This document shows positions 19,414 to 28,593 of a DNA stretch of 64,000 nucleotides, piece after piece (position 1 is the stretch's first letter; each line of letters opens with the position of its first letter). The notes below the pieces were generated by a model. The model did no database searches, was not told the origin of the DNA, and saw only the letters and a program-made list of their open reading frames with translations. Source of the stretch: CAZRUM01 sp964603435 (lineage in GTDB: Bacteria; Patescibacteriota; Patescibacteriia; Magasanikbacterales; UBA922). The DNA is taken from the NCBI GenBank assembly GCA_964603435.1, contig CAZRUM010000001.1, forward strand, positions 1 to 64,000. Reading direction: 5' to 3'. A program made the translations under genes and the position numbers.

Positions 19414-19427
19414 ATTATTTTTTGTGG

Positions 19428-19433
19428 TATAAT
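19428..19433 (+). promoter_or_regulatory. Extended -10 of the MATE gene, leaderless arrangement
   Basis: TGG plus TATAAT ends 9 bases before the ATG at 19443, just downstream of a terminator. This argues for the ATG at 19443 over the upstream in-frame ATG at 19404, which lies inside that terminator. Confidence 0.6.
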
Positions 19434-19442
19434 TTTGCCCCT

Positions 19443-20789
19443 ATGGAAACAGATAAAACAAAATTTTTAGGCACAGAAAAAATAGGTAAACTACTTTTTA
19501 AACTGTCTGCTCCGGCTATCATCGGCATGATGGTATCCTCTCTTTATAATCTTGTGGATACTATTTTTGTTGGTCGTGGTGTTGGTTCACTGGGTATTGC
19601 GGGTATATCTATTCAATTTCCTATCCAAATGATTGTAATGGCACTAGCCATCACAGTTGGAGTCGGTGGAGCTTCTATTATTTCTCGTGCTTTGGGTGCC
19701 AAAGAAAATGATAAAGCTAAAATTGCCGCTGGAAATATTTTTACTCTTGCCGGTATCTTTGGTTTACTTTCCTTTTTTGTTACTTTCTTTTTTACTGACA
19801 GTTTACTAAAGCTATTTGGAGCTAATGCTGAGATACTCCCCTATGCTCATGACTACACAAAAATAATGGCTTTGGGTACTTTCTTTTTTTCTTTAGCTCT
19901 AGCAAGTAGCAATATCATTCGTGCTGAGGGTAATGCTAAAGTTGCCATGCTTATCATGGCTTCGTCCACTCTACTAAATATAATTTTAGACCCCCTACTT
20001 ATCTTCACTTTTGATATGGGAATCAAAGGTGCTGCCATCGCTACTGTTATCTCACAGGTTTTTGCCTTTGCTTACGCCATGATATTTTTTATCAGCAAAA
20101 AAAGTATTATCCGAATTCATTTTCATAACCTAAAATTAAAACTAAATATTGTTAAAGAAATTTTTGCTGTCGGTTCGGCTACTCTTATTAGACAAGCTTC
20201 TGCTGGAATTTTAACTATCATTTTAAATAACAGCCTAAATATCTACGGTGGTAGTATGGCTATTGCTGTTTTTGGTGTAATAAATCGCCTAGCCATGTTT
20301 ACCATGATGCCAATGTTTGGTGTTTTACAAGGCATGCAACCAATCGTAGGTTATAATTATGGCGCCAAATTATTTGACAGAGTAAAACAAGTTGTAAACT
20401 CTTCTATAAAAGTCACTACTGCAATGTCTGTATTTTCTTTCTTTCTTATAATGTTATTTGCTAAACCAATTATTTCTCTTTTTTCTACAGAACAAGAATT
20501 TGTAAATCTAACCGCTAGAACCGCTAGAATTATCATGATATTTTTACCTGCCTTAGGCTTTCAAGCTATCGTCAGTGGACTCTACCAAGCTCTTGGTAAA
20601 GCTAGACCGGCCATGTTTTTATCTATGGTAAGACAAATTGTCTTTCTTATTCCCCTAGTCTTGATACTGCCTATATTTTGGAAACTTGATGGGATTTGGT
20701 TTGCCTTTCCTCTAGCCGACTCGCTGGCGATAATAATTACTTATTTCTTCTATCGACACGAAATGAAACTATTAAAAAATCCGACTTAA
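19443..20789 (+). CDS. MATE family efflux transporter
   Basis: A 448-residue MATE (DinF/NorM-like) antiporter with about twelve helices. The opening KLLFKLSAPAIIGMMVSSLY and VDTIFVGRGVG, and the second-half counterpart LIRQASAGILTIILNNSLN, mark the two internal repeats. It probably exports organic cations or other small molecules against a sodium or proton gradient. The start is chosen from the adjacent -10 box. The terminator hairpin overlaps the stop codon. Confidence 0.92.
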   Translation: METDKTKFLGTEKIGKLLFKLSAPAIIGMMVSSLYNLVDTIFVGRGVGSLGIAGISIQFPIQMIVMALAITVGVGGASIISRALGAKENDKAKIAAGNIFTLAGIFGLLSFFVTFFFTDSLLKLFGANAEILPYAHDYTKIMALGTFFFSLALASSNIIRAEGNAKVAMLIMASSTLLNIILDPLLIFTFDMGIKGAAIATVISQVFAFAYAMIFFISKKSIIRIHFHNLKLKLNIVKEIFAVGSATLIRQASAGILTIILNNSLNIYGGSMAIAVFGVINRLAMFTMMPMFGVLQGMQPIVGYNYGAKLFDRVKQVVNSSIKVTTAMSVFSFFLIMLFAKPIISLFSTEQEFVNLTARTARIIMIFLPALGFQAIVSGLYQALGKARPAMFLSMVRQIVFLIPLVLILPIFWKLDGIWFAFPLADSLAIIITYFFYRHEMKLLKNPT

Positions 20790-20803
20790 TGTCGGATTTT
20801 TTT
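20774..20803. terminator. Bidirectional terminator between MATE and phosphomannomutase
   Basis: An AATCCGAC stem pairs with GTCGGATT around 5 bases, with A/T runs on both sides. The MATE stop codon lies in the hairpin loop. Confidence 0.9.
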
Positions 20804-20815
20804 ATTATCTAATTT

Positions 20816-22180
20816 TTATCTTTCAATAATATTTTTTACTTCTGTCAATTTTCCTTGCATTAATTTTTCTGAGTCTGCTTCTAAATTTAGACGTAAAACC
20901 GGCTCAGTATTGCTTGCTCTAACACTAAACCAATAATCTGAATAAGTAAATAATAATCCATCAAGCTCATTTAAATCTGCATCTATATATTTTTCTTTTA
21001 AACTTTGTAAAATTTTATCAATGTCGTCTACTCTAAAATTAATCTCACCAGAATGAAATTTTGTATTCATAGCTTGCCACACTTCACTCAAAGGTTGATT
21101 TTTATCTGACAATATTTTCAATATATAAAGCAAAGACAAATCTGTACACTCCACGTCATACATATCTCTGTAATAAAGATGAAGGGATAATTCACTAGCA
21201 AAAATACCACACTCCTCTTTCATTTGTTTTTTGATATTAGCATGCCCAACTTTTGTCATAGCTGTAGTAGCCCCAGCATTTTCCCAAAGATCAACCACAG
21301 CTCTGCTCAAACGTAAATCATACAACATACGACTTGCTGGATTTTTAGCTAAAACTTCTAGACCAATAAGCCCCCCAACAAAAGAAGCTGGTACCACTAC
21401 TCCCTTTTCATCCACCAAACCAATTCTATCAGCGTCACCATCTAGTGCAAAACCTAAATCAGCACCAATTTCAACCACTTTCTTTTGCAAATCTTTTAAA
21501 GTTTCTATTTTCAAAGGGTTAGATTCATGATTAGGAAAATTTCCATCTGGTTCTAGATATAAATATTCAACTTCTACAGAAATATTCTCTAAAATTTTAG
21601 GGAGACTAACTTTGGCCATTCCATTACCAGCATCCACCACAATCTTCATTGTCTTTATTTTATTTATATCTACCAAACTCAAAACCTTGGTTTCATAGTC
21701 AGAATAAATATCTTTTTTCTCTACAATACCTTTTTCTCCTGCATCTTTAAAATTATTTTTCTTGGCCAATTCTTTCAATTCTGTCATACCAGTTTCTTTA
21801 CCCAGTGGTAGACCATCGGCATATGTCATCTTAAAACCATTATATTCAGCTGGATTATGACTAGCTGTAATCATGATACCACCAATATGCTCTGGGTAGT
21901 GTGCACAGGCAAAATTAAAAAGTGGGGTAGATGTAAGACCAATATCTACCACATCTAGACCCTCATCATTAATTCCTTTTGTTACAGCTGTCTGAAATGC
22001 CGGACTAGATTCTCTCATATCATGACCAACTACTATTTTCTTATTCTGCAAATTTTCTCCTCTATTACGCAAAATCTGTACGAAAGCCCGACCTATTTTA
22101 TAGGCCAAATCCTCTGACAATTCACCCTCCACCAACCCCCTAATATCGTAGGCTTTAAAGATATGATCTGGAAAATTCAT
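20816..22180 (-). CDS. Phosphomannomutase/phosphoglucomutase
   Basis: A 454-residue alpha-D-phosphohexomutase with four domains. The phosphoserine loop TASHNPAEYNG (about residues 104-114) is present, as are the magnesium loop DGDADR near 243 and the C-terminal phosphate loop VRASNTEP near 428. The sugar-binding loop reads GIFASELSLHLYYRD, a variant of the usual GEMSGH. It supplies mannose-1-phosphate or glucose-1-phosphate for glycan synthesis and may feed the glycosyltransferases at 55-59 kb; that last link is inference. Confidence 0.92.
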   Translation of the reverse strand: MNFPDHIFKAYDIRGLVEGELSEDLAYKIGRAFVQILRNRGENLQNKKIVVGHDMRESSPAFQTAVTKGINDEGLDVVDIGLTSTPLFNFACAHYPEHIGGIMITASHNPAEYNGFKMTYADGLPLGKETGMTELKELAKKNNFKDAGEKGIVEKKDIYSDYETKVLSLVDINKIKTMKIVVDAGNGMAKVSLPKILENISVEVEYLYLEPDGNFPNHESNPLKIETLKDLQKKVVEIGADLGFALDGDADRIGLVDEKGVVVPASFVGGLIGLEVLAKNPASRMLYDLRLSRAVVDLWENAGATTAMTKVGHANIKKQMKEECGIFASELSLHLYYRDMYDVECTDLSLLYILKILSDKNQPLSEVWQAMNTKFHSGEINFRVDDIDKILQSLKEKYIDADLNELDGLLFTYSDYWFSVRASNTEPVLRLNLEADSEKLMQGKLTEVKNIIER

Positions 22181-22286
22181 AATTATATAATTTACTTTGT
22201 CTAAATAGTGAAAATAGTATATAATAAAGACATAAAATATGCAATTTCAAGAGTACTAAATAAGTACCAATTTTGCGCATATCTAT

Positions 22287-24830
22287 ATGGATAATATAAA
22301 CCCAGAACAACTCTTGGAACGTTTTTCTTCACACCTTCGCAATGTCATTGCCAAGGCCATGTCTTTGGCTACTTCACTATCACACGGGCAGGTAACACCT
22401 ACTCATGTTTTTTTGTGTCTTATAGAAGAACAAGGTTCAGTTGCCAATGAAATATTACACAAATTTTCCCCAGACAAAAGATATATTGAATATTTACTTG
22501 ATAAAAAACCCAGAATAAAAAAAACAGAAGGAAAAATTACCACCACCACTGTTCCAGAGCTAGACAAGGACTCCAAAAAGACTTTGGAACGTGCCATGCT
22601 TTTATCTTACGAAAGAAACCACACTCACATTGGCACAGAGCATTTACTATTGTCTCTAGTATATTCCGACGATAATAATATAAAGAACATTTTAAGACAG
22701 TCTAAAATTGGAACAGAAGAAATTGAAGAATATCTAGAAAACAGCCTACAAAGTACTTCAAAATTCCCCGATATTGATGAAGTGTCTGATATGATGAGTC
22801 AGTTGGAAGACAATATAAACTCAGACCAACCGATGAACCTACCTCCTCCAGGTGGGATACCAGGGAAAGTTGGTTTACCAAAAACAAAGAAATCATCTGT
22901 CAGTGCGCTAGATTTATTTACCAACAATCTAACTGACAAACGAAATCAAAAAAATATTGACCCAGTCATTGGTCGCGAAAAAGAAATTGAACGCGTAATA
23001 AATATTTTATCGAGAAGGACTAAAAACAATCCAGTATTGATTGGAGAACCTGGGGTTGGTAAGACTGCAATTGCTGAGGGTCTAGCCAAACGAATTTCTG
23101 AAAACAAAGTACCAGATGCTCTCAGACGTAAAAAAATACTGTCTCTCGACATGACAATGCTCATTGCAGGGACTATTTATCGTGGTGAATTTGAAGCTAG
23201 ATTAAAGCAAGTTATTGATGAAGTAACAAAAAGTCCAAACTGCATTCTTTTTATAGATGAACTCCACAATATTATAGGTGCTGGCTCTTCTCAAGGTGCG
23301 ATGGACGCGGCCAATATTTTAAAACCAGCTCTAGCTCGTGGACAATTGCGCTGTATAGGAGCGACCACTATTGATGAGTATAAAAAACATGTCACTAGTG
23401 ACCCAGCTTTGGAAAGACGCTTCCAAGCAGTCAATGTTGACGAACCAAGTTTTGATGAAACTATCCAGATTTTACAAGGTATAAAAAAATATTATGAAGA
23501 TTTTCATAATGTAAAAATTTCTGACGAAGCCACCCAATCGGCAGTTGAACTAAGTACAAAATACATTCATGATAATTTCTTACCAGACAAAGCCATTGAC
23601 CTGATAGACGAAGCGGCCGCTAGCGTAAAGGTTAAAATTAAATCCAACCCTAATGAAAACAAACGTCAAAAAATTATAGATGAAATTGAAAATTCTACCA
23701 TAAAAAAAGAAGACGCTATAAAACAAGAAAAATTTGACGAAGCCATGAGCTGGAAGAAAAAAACAGAGAGCTTAGAAAAGAAACTTTTATCTCTAGAAAA
23801 AGAAATTAAAAAAAGTAAAAATGGACCACGCAAAAAAGTAACAGAAAAAGATATTGCCAGAGTCCTAGAAACTAGATTAAATATTAAGTCTGATACGATT
23901 TTAAAAAGTGATTGGGAAGAATTGGAAACTCTACCAGCCCGACTTGGCAAACATATCTTTGGGCAAGATAAAGCCATAGAGCAAATTACAAAAACATTGA
24001 AACAATCTTATCTCGGCTTAAAGAATGAAAAAAAACCCCTAGCTTCTCTCCTTTTTGCTGGTCCCAGTGGAGTTGGTAAAACGGAACTAGCCAAAATCTT
24101 GGCCAAAGAACTCTACCATGACAAAAAAGCTCTTATCAAACTTGATATGAGTGAATTTTCCGAACAGCACAGTACTTCAAAACTACTAGGTTCCCCAGCT
24201 GGCTATATAGGACACAAAGAACGCAATCGTTTTACTGATGAAATCCGCCAGCGTCCCTACTGTGTAATCTTATTTGATGAAATTGACAAAGCCCATGGAG
24301 ATGTTAATAAATTATTATTACAAATCCTAGACGAAGGTGAACTGACTGATAGCGCAGGTAAAAAAACTTATTTTAAACATGCGGTCATAATTATGACTAC
24401 AAATACTGGTTCTGAATTATTCAAATCACACGGCATTGGTTTTGGGAAAACAGAAAAAAATAGCAAAGACAGAAATAAAAGCATAATTAGTAAATTAAAA
24501 ACGGACCTATCCCCTGCCCTAATCAATCGTCTAGATAGCGTAGCCATCTTTAATCCTCTTATTCAAGACGATATAAAACAAATTGTTAAGAAAAATTTGG
24601 TAAATTTTAACGAAAAATTAAAAAACAATAATAAATTAACTATCAAGATAACCGACAAAATTTTATCAGACTTGAGTAAAGATACTTTTAATAGTGAAGA
24701 TGGTGCTCGTAATGTAGAAAGGGTCTTGCAAGACATAATCCAGGAGTCTGTTATAGACATACTTAGACAAAAACAAACCAAACAAAGCTATACCCTAAAT
24801 AAAAAAGCTGGTAAATATAAACTGGTCTAG
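22287..24830 (+). CDS. clpC: ClpC-type AAA+ unfoldase
   Basis: An 847-residue Hsp100 ATPase that unfolds proteins for ClpP. The N-terminal Clp repeat domain is at 1-150. Walker A of D1 is GEPGVGKT (about 252). A UVR-like helix pair (KKEDAIKQEKFDEA, about 472-486) replaces the long ClpB middle domain and marks ClpC. Walker A of D2 is GPSGVGKT (about 591). A ClpP-docking tripeptide IGF lies in SHGIGFGK (about 715). clpP is not in the window. It is followed within 2 bases by a 110-residue gene. Confidence 0.94.
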   Translation: MDNINPEQLLERFSSHLRNVIAKAMSLATSLSHGQVTPTHVFLCLIEEQGSVANEILHKFSPDKRYIEYLLDKKPRIKKTEGKITTTTVPELDKDSKKTLERAMLLSYERNHTHIGTEHLLLSLVYSDDNNIKNILRQSKIGTEEIEEYLENSLQSTSKFPDIDEVSDMMSQLEDNINSDQPMNLPPPGGIPGKVGLPKTKKSSVSALDLFTNNLTDKRNQKNIDPVIGREKEIERVINILSRRTKNNPVLIGEPGVGKTAIAEGLAKRISENKVPDALRRKKILSLDMTMLIAGTIYRGEFEARLKQVIDEVTKSPNCILFIDELHNIIGAGSSQGAMDAANILKPALARGQLRCIGATTIDEYKKHVTSDPALERRFQAVNVDEPSFDETIQILQGIKKYYEDFHNVKISDEATQSAVELSTKYIHDNFLPDKAIDLIDEAAASVKVKIKSNPNENKRQKIIDEIENSTIKKEDAIKQEKFDEAMSWKKKTESLEKKLLSLEKEIKKSKNGPRKKVTEKDIARVLETRLNIKSDTILKSDWEELETLPARLGKHIFGQDKAIEQITKTLKQSYLGLKNEKKPLASLLFAGPSGVGKTELAKILAKELYHDKKALIKLDMSEFSEQHSTSKLLGSPAGYIGHKERNRFTDEIRQRPYCVILFDEIDKAHGDVNKLLLQILDEGELTDSAGKKTYFKHAVIIMTTNTGSELFKSHGIGFGKTEKNSKDRNKSIISKLKTDLSPALINRLDSVAIFNPLIQDDIKQIVKKNLVNFNEKLKNNNKLTIKITDKILSDLSKDTFNSEDGARNVERVLQDIIQESVIDILRQKQTKQSYTLNKKAGKYKLV

Positions 24831-24832
24831 CT

Positions 24833-25165
24833 ATGGCACAGGATTTTGAAAAACAAATGGCAGTAGCCATGAAAAAAGCTAAATTAAAAGCTCCTATTGC
24901 TCAGCCTTTTCCTGTACAAAAAAAACAAATTGAGGAAGAGTTGGAAAGTTTTAAACAATCTCTACGTGAATCTATTGAAAATAAAAATAAAGTAAACATA
25001 GAAAAATATTTAAAATTATTGTTTGAAACTAGAGCTAAACAAACTCTATTAACCATACAAAACTTTAAAAAAGAAAACTATTCTATAAGTGAATATACTA
25101 TTAAAAAAGTGATTAATAACTACTACAGAGACTGTATCCGGCTAACCTTATCTATAAAAAAATAA
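24833..25165 (+). CDS. Unrecognised 110-residue helical protein
   Basis: I do not recognise this protein. It is basic and helical (LESFKQSLRESIENKNKV and the following helices). It starts 2 bases after clpC and ends 6 bases before the acidic-linker membrane protein, so all three are probably one transcript. It might be an adaptor or subunit for either neighbour; this is inference from position alone. Confidence 0.6.
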   Translation: MAQDFEKQMAVAMKKAKLKAPIAQPFPVQKKQIEEELESFKQSLRESIENKNKVNIEKYLKLLFETRAKQTLLTIQNFKKENYSISEYTIKKVINNYYRDCIRLTLSIKK

Positions 25166-25171
25166 CCTAAT

Positions 25172-26479
25172 ATGCCAGACGAACCAGAACAATTAGACGA
25201 GCAAGTAGAAAAAAACTTTGCAGAAAAATTTGTTCCTGGATTCATTTCGATTTTGTCAAAAACTTTAAAAGGTGTCCCTATATCCCAAATTAAATTAGTT
25301 AGTGAATATATAAAAGACGAAGCAGAAGAAATGGTCAAACAAATAACTAAAGATTTAGCTAAAGAAACCGCTGAAACAGAAGCACTAGAACAAACGGTCG
25401 ATAGTTTTGATCAAGTGGAACAAGCAATCAAAAATTTTGGACAAGAGGAAGAAATGGACCCTGAAACAGAAATGGCTGAAGAATTAGATAAAGATTTTGA
25501 TAATATTGAAAATGGAGAAGAACCAAGTGAAACCACTACAAGACCAGAAAAACCTACGGAAACAACTTCCGATAACAATCCAAAAAACGAACAACCTAAA
25601 AACACAATACCAGAAAAATCTACTGACCAACCAAACCAATCAGACAGACAAAGTAAAAGACAAACCACTCCTCAGTCTGAAACTTCAAAACCCACAAATG
25701 AACAAACGGAAAATACAACACCTGAACCAGAAAACCAGGAAGAAGCACAGACAAAAACACCTGAAGAAAGTCAAGATGGTCAATCAGAAAATGAACCAGA
25801 AGAACAAAATCCAGCAGAAAATTCAGAGCAACCAGAACAAACCCCTGATGAAAAAGAAGAGGAGGAATATAAAAAATTTGAAGATAAACTAGACAAACAA
25901 TATGATGACATAGAAAACCCCGAGGACGAGGAGGAGGAAAATAAGGAGAATGAAAAAAAAGAAAAAAGTAAACGACAACAAATTGCAAAAATAGAAAAAA
26001 ATATAGCTGAAATAGAAAATAAAACCAGAAAAACTACTGATTCTCAAATAAAAAATTACCAAAAAGAATTAAGAAAATTATCTACACAAAAAAAAGGCAA
26101 AGAAGCTCGTAAGTATTGGATCTATACAAAAATGATAGCTGCAACAGGTCAATTTATAGTTACATTAACTATTGGTATAATTATATTAATTTTAGGACTA
26201 ATTGTATCCTTCACAATTATAGGTTTTATAATCGGAGTAGGGCCATTTATGATGGAGTATGGTATCCAAATCATAGTTAAAGGATCTTTATCTTATGGTA
26301 GAAAAATGACAAAATATATAATGGAAAGAAAAAAAGTTGGAACTAAAATAAAAATATTAAACAAACAAATAAAAACTCTTTGGGGTTTTATAAAAACTAT
26401 TCAAGGTACAGCTAATACTAAATTGGCCGAACGCAAAGAAAAAATGATGCAGAAAATCCAAGAATTGCAAACTAAATAA
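25172..26479 (+). CDS. Membrane protein with a long acidic low-complexity linker
   Basis: I do not recognise this 435-residue protein. Residues 1-95 form a helical domain. Residues 95-260 are low complexity (E, P, T, Q, N), bracketed by two related motifs, LDKDFDNIEN near 107 and LDKQYDDIEN near 234. A coiled coil follows (about 265-310), then a membrane hairpin (about 318-372, FIVTLTIGIIILILGLIV) and a basic helical tail. It opens the block of envelope proteins that ends with the two pilin-module enzymes. I infer a scaffold at the membrane in the same system. Confidence 0.6.
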   Translation: MPDEPEQLDEQVEKNFAEKFVPGFISILSKTLKGVPISQIKLVSEYIKDEAEEMVKQITKDLAKETAETEALEQTVDSFDQVEQAIKNFGQEEEMDPETEMAEELDKDFDNIENGEEPSETTTRPEKPTETTSDNNPKNEQPKNTIPEKSTDQPNQSDRQSKRQTTPQSETSKPTNEQTENTTPEPENQEEAQTKTPEESQDGQSENEPEEQNPAENSEQPEQTPDEKEEEEYKKFEDKLDKQYDDIENPEDEEEENKENEKKEKSKRQQIAKIEKNIAEIENKTRKTTDSQIKNYQKELRKLSTQKKGKEARKYWIYTKMIAATGQFIVTLTIGIIILILGLIVSFTIIGFIIGVGPFMMEYGIQIIVKGSLSYGRKMTKYIMERKKVGTKIKILNKQIKTLWGFIKTIQGTANTKLAERKEKMMQKIQELQTK

Positions 26480-26525
26480 TATTTATTATTAAATTTATAA
26501 ATTTTATAAAAATTATCAAAAAAAT

Positions 26526-27865
26526 ATGCTAGACAAAAAAAAAATAATTTACATGATCATATTTACTATATTTTGTATTGGTCTTGCTTATTTACTTTAT
26601 AGGGTATTTTTTGCTCCTGAAAAAACAATAGCGCCACCAACACAAACTGGAAGTGAATTATCTCCAGGGCAATTCCCTAGTGCTGACGACAGTGATAACA
26701 TACCACCTAGTGAAACAACTATAAATACATTACCAATTTCACCTACATCACCGACGACAGAAACAGAAAGAAAAATTATCCAACCACGTATTATCACACC
26801 ACAAGTCAAAAAAGAAATAGACAGCTCTATTATGAACGTAACTCGCGACAAAACAGGTAAAGCAAAATTTTATGATCAAAGTGATGGAAAATTTTACCGT
26901 CTAAATTCTAATGGTGAAATAGAAGCTTTAAGTGAAACAACTTTTTATGATGTAGATAGTGTCACTTGGTCTAGTATTAATAACGAAGCTATCCTAGAAT
27001 ATCCTGATGGTTCAAATATTTATTATAATTTTGANNNNNNNNNNTTTTTCTTTGTCTGGAGACCAAGATACATTTTCTACGCTATGAAAAAGCAATTTTA
27101 GAATATCCAGATGGCTCAAATATTATTTATGACTTCGAGACACAAACCCAAGTCACTCTACCAAAACATTGGGAAGATTTTTCCTTTTCTGGAACTGGAG
27201 ACAAAATTGCTGCCAAGAGCTTGGGTTTTTCCGAAGAAAACCAATGGCTCATTACCTCTGATGCAGAGGGTAAAAACATAAAACTTATTGAACCAATGGG
27301 GGCAAATGCTGACAAAGTAGAAGTCAACTGGTCCCCTAGCAACCAAGTGGTGGCTCTATCACGCACTGGTGAAGCTTTGGGTTCAGATCGTCAACAAATT
27401 TTATTAGTTGGTTTGAATGGTGAAAATTTTCAAGGCCTTATCGTTGAAGGACGTGGGCTAGTGGATCAATGGTCACCTCAAGGTGAAAAACTTCTTTACA
27501 GTGTTTATAATGCTCGTAATGATTATCAACCTGAATTGTGGGTAGTAAATGCTTATGGAGATCAAATTGGAACCAATAGACGATTGTTAGGTCTAAATAC
27601 TTGGGCCGACAAATGTACTTTTGAAAATGAGAGATTTGTTTACTGTGGGGTACCCAGTTTTCTAGAAACTGGAGCTGGCTTTGCTAGACAAATAGCAGAT
27701 TATACTACCGATAAATTAATAAAAATAGACTTGGAAAGCGGTATAAAAACTGAAATTCCTCTAAATAGTTCTCACACTATAGATACTATTTTCTTGGACT
27801 CGACTAATGAAAATATTTATTTTACAGACAAAAGTCAAAATGGACTTTTTAGCATAGAATTATAA
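26526..27865 (+). CDS. Membrane-anchored beta-propeller-like protein, interrupted by an N gap
   Basis: One gene broken by a 10-N gap at 27035-27044. An N-terminal helix (residues 4-28) anchors it. A threonine/proline-rich linker (30-95) follows, then repeated beta segments with WD- or TolB-like phrases such as VEVNWSPSNQVVALS and VDQWSPQGEKLLYSV. The phrase AILEYPDGSNI occurs on both sides of the gap. The join may therefore duplicate sequence or link strain variants, and the frames do not match across it. The predicted location is outside the membrane. The function is unknown, and I infer a binding role. Confidence 0.6.
27035..27044. other. Assembly gap of 10 N with repeated flanks
   Basis: About 50 bases encoding EYPDGSNI and its surroundings occur just before the gap and again, slightly diverged, about 55 bases after it. 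This suggests an imperfect contig join, not a true tandem repeat. Confidence 0.9.
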
Positions 27866-27942
27866 AGATAATTTTTTTGTAATTTTATTTTTTTCATATT
27901 TAATATATTATTAATTAGCAATTTATTTATCTCTAAAATCTT

Positions 27943-28590
27943 ATGATAAAAATAAGAACTTTATTACTCATCCTCATCCCTGCTTTTATCATCTTAGCAT
28001 TGGCTATGTTTGTACGCATACTCCAATTCCAATCTATAACCCCTTCTGAAAAAGAAATTGAAAAATGGGCAGATGCTAAAAATTTTACCATCCCCCTTTA
28101 CAAGGAAGACCCTATTATTGGTAACAGCAGAGTAGGTATCAATATAGTAATATTTGAAGACTTTAATTGCGCAGCCTGTAAAGTACAAAATACATTATTA
28201 AAAAAGCTAGTCAATAAATATCCAGACAAAGTAAAAATAATCTGGAAAGGCTTATCCTCAGCAGGATTCCCCTACCCCACTGAAATGGCGCACAGCTACA
28301 GCTACTGTGCCAATGAACAAAATAAATTTATAGAATTCAAAGACTTTGCTTTTGTTAACAGTGATAATCTTTCAGAAGATACACTAAACTTAATTATAGA
28401 AAATATTGATATAAATCTAAATAAATTTGAAAAATGTCTTCAGTCAGATTCACCTGCCATTCACTTACAAAAAAACGAAATAATTGCCCAAGCACTCAAT
28501 ATTCAAAATATTCCTACCGCTTTTATAAATAACAAACAAATTCAAATACCATCTTTACTTGAAGGTTGGGAAACATTATTATCATTATAA
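27943..28590 (+). CDS. DsbA-like thioredoxin-fold protein
   Basis: A 215-residue exported oxidoreductase. It has an N-terminal membrane helix (residues 5-27). The active site CAAC follows the strand GINIVIFEDFNC (about residues 70-74). The fold continues with a helical insertion and the cis-proline region NIPTAF. It should oxidise or isomerise disulfides outside the membrane. Its place 4 bases before a cysteine-containing exported enzyme suggests that the following two proteins are clients. A DsbB/VKOR partner is not in the window. Confidence 0.82.
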   Translation: MIKIRTLLLILIPAFIILALAMFVRILQFQSITPSEKEIEKWADAKNFTIPLYKEDPIIGNSRVGINIVIFEDFNCAACKVQNTLLKKLVNKYPDKVKIIWKGLSSAGFPYPTEMAHSYSYCANEQNKFIEFKDFAFVNSDNLSEDTLNLIIENIDINLNKFEKCLQSDSPAIHLQKNEIIAQALNIQNIPTAFINNKQIQIPSLLEGWETLLSL

Positions 28591-28593
28591 ACT

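Noticed and set aside
22200..22286. CIRCE-like heat-shock operator before clpC
   Set aside because: Only a short GTACT/AGTAC inverted repeat is present; it does not match the TTAGCACTC consensus.
25411..25988. Long open frames opposite and alongside the acidic-linker gene
   Set aside because: They mirror the low-complexity E/P/Q/K codons and have no start signals or sensible composition.
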